A stretch of 57,874 nucleotides of DNA, taken from assembly GCA_018261615.1 (NCBI GenBank), contig JAGTSE010000048.1:1-57874 (forward strand). Reading direction: 5' to 3'. Positions 54,627 to 57,874 of this stretch are shown here, one piece after another. Numbering within the stretch: the first letter of the stretch is position 1; every line of letters starts with the position of its first letter. The stretch is from Pseudomonadota bacterium. GTDB lineage: Bacteria > Pseudomonadota > Gammaproteobacteria > Enterobacterales > Enterobacteriaceae. The notes under the pieces are model-generated. The model made no database searches, was not told where the DNA came from, and was given only the letters and a program-made list of their open reading frames with translations. A program made the translations under genes and the position numbers.

Positions 54627-54968
54627 GTGAGAGTTTTAATCTGCTCCGGTCGATTTTATGCCGACATCCACACCCTCACTCGCGTACTGGATTTATATGC
54701 CCGTACGCAGACTATAGATGTGCTTATTCATGGAGGTCACCATGCGCTGGGCAGTGCCATTGAAACCTGGGCACGAGACACAGATATTCACGTCATCCGC
54801 TATCCGGCAAACTGGGCACTGCATGGTAAATATGCGGAAACCAGACGTAACCTGTTTATGCTTGAAGACAGCCGTCCTGACGTACTGCTGGCCTTTCCTG
54901 GCGGAGAGGACACCGCGGAGTGCATAAAAATGGCGCAAAATATTGGGATCCGGGTAATCGAAGTTTAA
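54627..54968 (+). CDS. SLOG-domain protein, DUF2493 (YspA/cpYpsA-related)
   Basis: A 113-residue Rossmann-like protein. It has the SLOG nucleotide-binding pattern: MRVLICSGR at the N-terminus, GGHHALG (36-42), YPANW...GKYAETRRN in the middle and PGGEDTA (91-97) near the end, matching the DUF2493 layout. GTG 54627 is preferred (AAGGGA upstream, start at the first strand); an ATG at 54576 would add 17 unrelated residues. SLOG proteins bind nucleotide-derived ligands. Many lie next to effectors, but here the neighbours are ion and phosphate transporters, which is unusual. Confidence 0.85.
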   Translation: MRVLICSGRFYADIHTLTRVLDLYARTQTIDVLIHGGHHALGSAIETWARDTDIHVIRYPANWALHGKYAETRRNLFMLEDSRPDVLLAFPGGEDTAECIKMAQNIGIRVIEV

Positions 54969-54984
54969 CGTCAGGCCATACATG

Positions 54985-55053
54985 GGGACGCCTACGTAGT
55001 ACGTGAGGATTACTCGCTTCGCTCGCCCTAAAGGGCCGCCGCAAGCGGCGTTC
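54985..55053 (-). repeat. Repeat module shared with MITE-like copy A
   Basis: About 69 bp that, read in reverse, match positions 32110-32178 of the element at 32036: a GTACGTGAGGAT core, then CTCGCTTCGCTC, then CCGCAAGCGGCGTTC. The terminal repeats of the parent element are not present here, so the module can occur separately. Confidence 0.7.
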
Positions 55054-55347
55054 GACAACTGGCGCAGGGAATATAATCATGAGAGGACGCATTCATCATT
55101 AAATGACATGACTTCGTCTGAATTTATCCGGAGTCTGCAAAAAGACGAAGATCTCTGATTTAGCATTGTACTGATTTTGGACCAGGGTCAGCGCTATATT
55201 GGCTCTGCTGATGGTGGTTCAGATGCTGGAACCGTTGTAGGTTATCTGAGCTGTATAGTGTGCAAAAGAATTACTGTGAGTAATTTGTCCCTGGCCAGTG
55301 TGGGCATCGCATTACTAATATTCTGCTTAGGTTTCTTGGCCTTAAGG

Positions 55348-55371
55348 CTGGCGTCGGTTTCCAGACGCCAG
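55348..55371 (-). terminator. Hairpin after the tolC-like gene
   Basis: CTGGCGTC/GACGCCAG, 8 bp with an 8-nt loop, starting 14 bp beyond the stop codon of the outer-membrane factor gene. The U-tract on the minus strand is weak. Confidence 0.55.
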
Positions 55372-55384
55372 AAAATTCCGCGAT

Positions 55385-56893
55385 TCAGAACGACTGCATG
55401 GCACTGATATTGCCTTGTTGCCAGTTGCTTTCAGACTGGCGTAACGCCTTGCTGATATCGGTCAGACGATCGGACGGTAGCGTTTTAGGCAGCAAATCCA
55501 GTCCAACAGTTGAGAGTATTTGTCCATAGGTGTTGCGCAGTTCTGCGTAGGCAAGATCCTGGCGAAGATTGGCGTTTAGCGCGTTGAGTTCCCCCTGAAT
55601 CAGCTGCAACTCGCCGATACTGTTTGCCTTGTAGCGGTTTCTCAACTGCCCGGCAATCTGACCATCCAGATCGTTCAACTCCTCGCTGGTTTTGTACTGG
55701 CGCTGCGCTTCGTTGAAATTCGCACGGGCGACATACAGTTGCGCCATAATTGCCAGAGACATGGCCTGGCGCTGCACTTCCGATACGCTCTCATTGGCTT
55801 TTGCCGTTTTATAAGCCGCCGGTCCGGACAGCAGATTAAACAGGTTCCAGGTAACCTTCACACCAACATCTGCCCAGCTCTGGTTCACCATAAAAGAGTT
55901 GCTGTCGTAATGTCCCCCGGCACTGACCTCCAGCCCCGGCAACATGCGCAGCAACGTTTTACGGGTTTCGGCTGCATGGATGCGCACCTGATAATCCTGC
56001 TCCCTCAGTTCCGGGCGGCTTAACAGTGCGGTCTGTTCCAGGGTGGCGAAATCGACATTCAGTTGCGGCACTGGCATGTCATCTTTTTCCGGCAAGGCCA
56101 ACGTATAGGCGGTATCCAGCGGCAGGTTCATTAAGGTTGCCAGCTCGGTTTTTGCCAGCGATAACGCCCGACGTTGCTCTTCCAGTTGACGCACGGCATC
56201 AATCAACGTGCGGCGATAACTCAGTACTTCGACAGGATCGCCCACCTGCTGTGCGCTCATATGCTCACTGGCTTCACGCGCCTGGTTAACCCGGTCTATC
56301 AGGCTGTCGATGCGGCCCAGCAGACGTTCCGCCGCTACGGCCCGCCAGTAGGCAGAACGTACATCCTGAATAATGGTATGCACAACCTTGCGTTTGCGTT
56401 CATCGGCGATCCAGCGCTGATCGGCCCGTTGTTTAGCACTGACATAGCTGACGCCAAAATCTAATACGTTCCAGACCATAGTCAGATCGGCGACGTCACG
56501 GTTCTTATCCAGAGAGGTGGATGGCTCCAGCGATTGTTGCCCGGTTTCAACGCTTCGGCTACTGGATGCGCTGACATTGCTGCGGCCAACGTAGCCTGCC
56601 GACATGGCAATTTGCGGCAGCATGTCATAGCGTGCAAGCTCCAGTTGCTGTTGCGATAATGCCTGCTCCATCACTTTAAGACGGGCTTCCAGGTTGTATT
56701 TAAGCGCCCTCGCCATAGCATCATAGAGCGTTATCGGTGCTGTCACCGGCTCTTGCTTGCTGAACATGGCGATCTTGTCCTGCTGAATACGCTGCTCACC
56801 TTCCGCTTTGGAAACCGGCTGGCTGTTGACGGCGCAGCCGCTCATGGTCACCACGATGAGACTCAGACTGAAAAGTTTTCGACCCTTTAACAC
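55385..56893 (-). CDS. TolC-family outer-membrane lipoprotein (type I secretion/efflux)
   Basis: A 502-residue outer-membrane efflux protein of the TolC/CusC fold. The N-terminus has a lipoprotein signal with lipobox TMSGC, so the mature protein starts at an acylated Cys (about residue 20 from the chosen start). Two long coiled-coil repeats follow, as expected for a trimeric channel. GTG 56893 (LKGRKLFSL follows) with AGGGG upstream is preferred; the frame extends to 56929. It lies 60 bp after the cadherin-like protein gene on the same strand, consistent with a secreted adhesin and its exporter, but no ABC or membrane-fusion gene follows. Confidence 0.88.
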   Translation of the reverse strand: MLKGRKLFSLSLIVVTMSGCAVNSQPVSKAEGEQRIQQDKIAMFSKQEPVTAPITLYDAMARALKYNLEARLKVMEQALSQQQLELARYDMLPQIAMSAGYVGRSNVSASSSRSVETGQQSLEPSTSLDKNRDVADLTMVWNVLDFGVSYVSAKQRADQRWIADERKRKVVHTIIQDVRSAYWRAVAAERLLGRIDSLIDRVNQAREASEHMSAQQVGDPVEVLSYRRTLIDAVRQLEEQRRALSLAKTELATLMNLPLDTAYTLALPEKDDMPVPQLNVDFATLEQTALLSRPELREQDYQVRIHAAETRKTLLRMLPGLEVSAGGHYDSNSFMVNQSWADVGVKVTWNLFNLLSGPAAYKTAKANESVSEVQRQAMSLAIMAQLYVARANFNEAQRQYKTSEELNDLDGQIAGQLRNRYKANSIGELQLIQGELNALNANLRQDLAYAELRNTYGQILSTVGLDLLPKTLPSDRLTDISKALRQSESNWQQGNISAMQSF

Positions 56894-56952
56894 GATTCCA
56901 CCCCTGCTGACTCTTGTTGTTATTGTCACCCACGCCTGACCCTGAGGCGCGT

Positions 56953-57874
56953 TTATATGCGTTGTTTGTCGTCGGTAATTTGACCGACATCCCTCAACGC
57001 CTGATCAATGGCTACCAGCCGCTGCTGCGCATCGTCCCCAATACGGTGTAATTGCCACTCCAGATCGGGTGCGAAATGCATCAATGCGGCGATGGGCGCG
57101 CCTGCGCCATCACTAGCATTGATATTGCGCCAGCTCCCTCCAGAGAACACCACCATCGGCGACAGAGAAGGCAGGCTGCTTCCCGAAAACATCCCCGCCA
57201 GTGAAGAAGTTCCCCCCAGTGCTCCACCGCTGTTAAAGCTGGGGAACGAACCAAGGGAGCTTTCGAACAGGCTGGCGCTGCTGGAGGCGGTACCTTGCGC
57301 AAACGTGCCCGCAACCTGGCTGACCGGTGTGTTGTTGTCTGGTGTTGTCCGCTGAGATGACTGGAAAATCGTCGACGTGACTGTCGCGACATCTGCTGTT
57401 CCTGCGGTGCTCAGTGCGCCGAGCGACTGTGGGGAGAACAACGCGCCTAACGTTACGGGCGCATTGGCGACCACCGTGATCATTGGCGCTGGAGGCGTTA
57501 CTGATGGCTGGGAGCCGCCGGGATTCATGCGGAATTCCGGGTCGCCGCCGCTAGTGTTGCTGGCCGCAATCGTCAGATTAAAGGCCGTACTGACTGATAC
57601 ATTGCTGCCGTCGGTAGCGGTGATGCGGATGGATAAACCTCCGACATCGCCATTCGCGGGTGTACCGGAAAAGGTGCGGGTCGCCGGATTAAAGCTCAGC
57701 CAGCCGGGGAGCGCTGAACCGTCTGCCTGTGTGGCGCTCAGCGTCAGTGTGTCGCCCACATCCGGATCGGTGAACGTGCCCGCCGGGACGGTAAAACTGA
57801 AACTGCTGTTTTGTGTCGCGGTTTGTGCATTCAGTGTGCCGGACAGCACCGGGGCATCGTTAACATTGGTGACG
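56953..57874 (-). CDS. C-terminal part of a large cadherin-like/Ig-repeat protein (partial)
   Basis: The frame is open to the window end (VTNVNDAPVLSG continues beyond 57849), so this is the C-terminal part, about 306 residues, of a longer protein. It contains a putative Ig/cadherin-like domain (FTDPDVGDTLTLSATQADGS, then SFNPATRTFSGTPAN and ITATDGSN). A low-complexity Ser/Gly/Thr stretch and a short charged end, DDKQRI, follow. The layout fits the end of a giant repetitive adhesin exported by type I secretion, and the adjacent TolC-like gene supports that. No RTX GGxGxD repeats are visible in this portion. Confidence 0.8.
   Translation of the reverse strand, partial: VTNVNDAPVLSGTLNAQTATQNSSFSFTVPAGTFTDPDVGDTLTLSATQADGSALPGWLSFNPATRTFSGTPANGDVGGLSIRITATDGSNVSVSTAFNLTIAASNTSGGDPEFRMNPGGSQPSVTPPAPMITVVANAPVTLGALFSPQSLGALSTAGTADVATVTSTIFQSSQRTTPDNNTPVSQVAGTFAQGTASSSASLFESSLGSFPSFNSGGALGGTSSLAGMFSGSSLPSLSPMVVFSGGSWRNINASDGAGAPIAALMHFAPDLEWQLHRIGDDAQQRLVAIDQALRDVGQITDDKQRI

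Noticed and set aside
55177..55407. 76-codon ORF with a hydrophobic stretch
   Set aside because: It overlaps the end of the tolC-like gene and its terminator hairpin, and has no good start or ribosome-binding site.

Overview
The window comes from the chromosome of a member of the Enterobacteriaceae. The gene order acs-yjcH-actP, gltP, fdhF, alsKECABR/rpiB, phn, crfC-yjcZ, proP follows the 92-93 minute region of Escherichia coli, and many proteins have the same length as their E. coli counterparts (Acs 652, GltP 437, FdhF 715, AlsA 510, PhnI 354, ProP 500). The nrf operon that separates acs from gltP in E. coli is absent, a class B penicillin-binding protein paralogue sits beside fdhF, and several insertions differ from E. 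coli. An Enterobacter/Kosakonia/Klebsiella-type genome is likely; the genus cannot be fixed from sequence reading alone.

Layout. 1-2.3 kb: a YjhP-type methyltransferase and a Gfo/Idh/MocA oxidoreductase. 2.4-8.6 kb: acetate uptake and activation (actP, yjcH, acs) and the glutamate/aspartate carrier gltP. 8.6-14.1 kb: an MFS transporter, an FtsI-like transpeptidase, and the selenoprotein gene fdhF with its SECIS hairpin and sigma-54 promoter. 14.3-23.9 kb: a sugar island. A response regulator and a hybrid sensor kinase bracket a six-gene operon for an ABC sugar importer, a D-lyxose-type isomerase, a class II aldolase and a PfkB kinase. 23.8-30.7 kb: the complete D-allose locus (alsKECABR) and divergent rpiB, with two matching 30-bp palindromic sites between alsR and rpiB. 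30.7-32.6 kb: a scar region with an IS903-type relic, palindromic repeats, an AT-rich orphan ORF and two MITE-like elements. 32.6-41.6 kb: a small phosphatase, then a C-P lyase operon phnFGHIJKLMNP lacking phnCDE and phnO, next to a truncated yjdN and a damaged yjdM. 42.1-47.7 kb: crfC-yjcZ and proP. 47.7-57.9 kb: accessory genes. These are a NicO-type metal exporter, a structured leader in front of a divergent MgtA-like P-type ATPase, a Na+/Pi cotransporter with a PhoU-like tail, a small SLOG (DUF2493) protein, a TolC-like outer-membrane lipoprotein, and the C-terminus of a cadherin-like repeat protein cut by the window end.

Most interesting points. (1) The Mg2+ ATPase, Na+/Pi carrier and SLOG cassette looks like one Mg2+/phosphate unit behind a leader whose hairpin covers a ribosome-binding site. 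(2) The sugar island has a split two-component system, and three 10-bp direct repeats, one identical to the TorR-box decamer, lie in its divergent promoter region. (3) Several non-autonomous repeat families can be delimited, one with a perfect 10-bp target duplication and one with compensatory stem changes. No rRNA, tRNA, CRISPR array, prophage or intact insertion sequence was seen.
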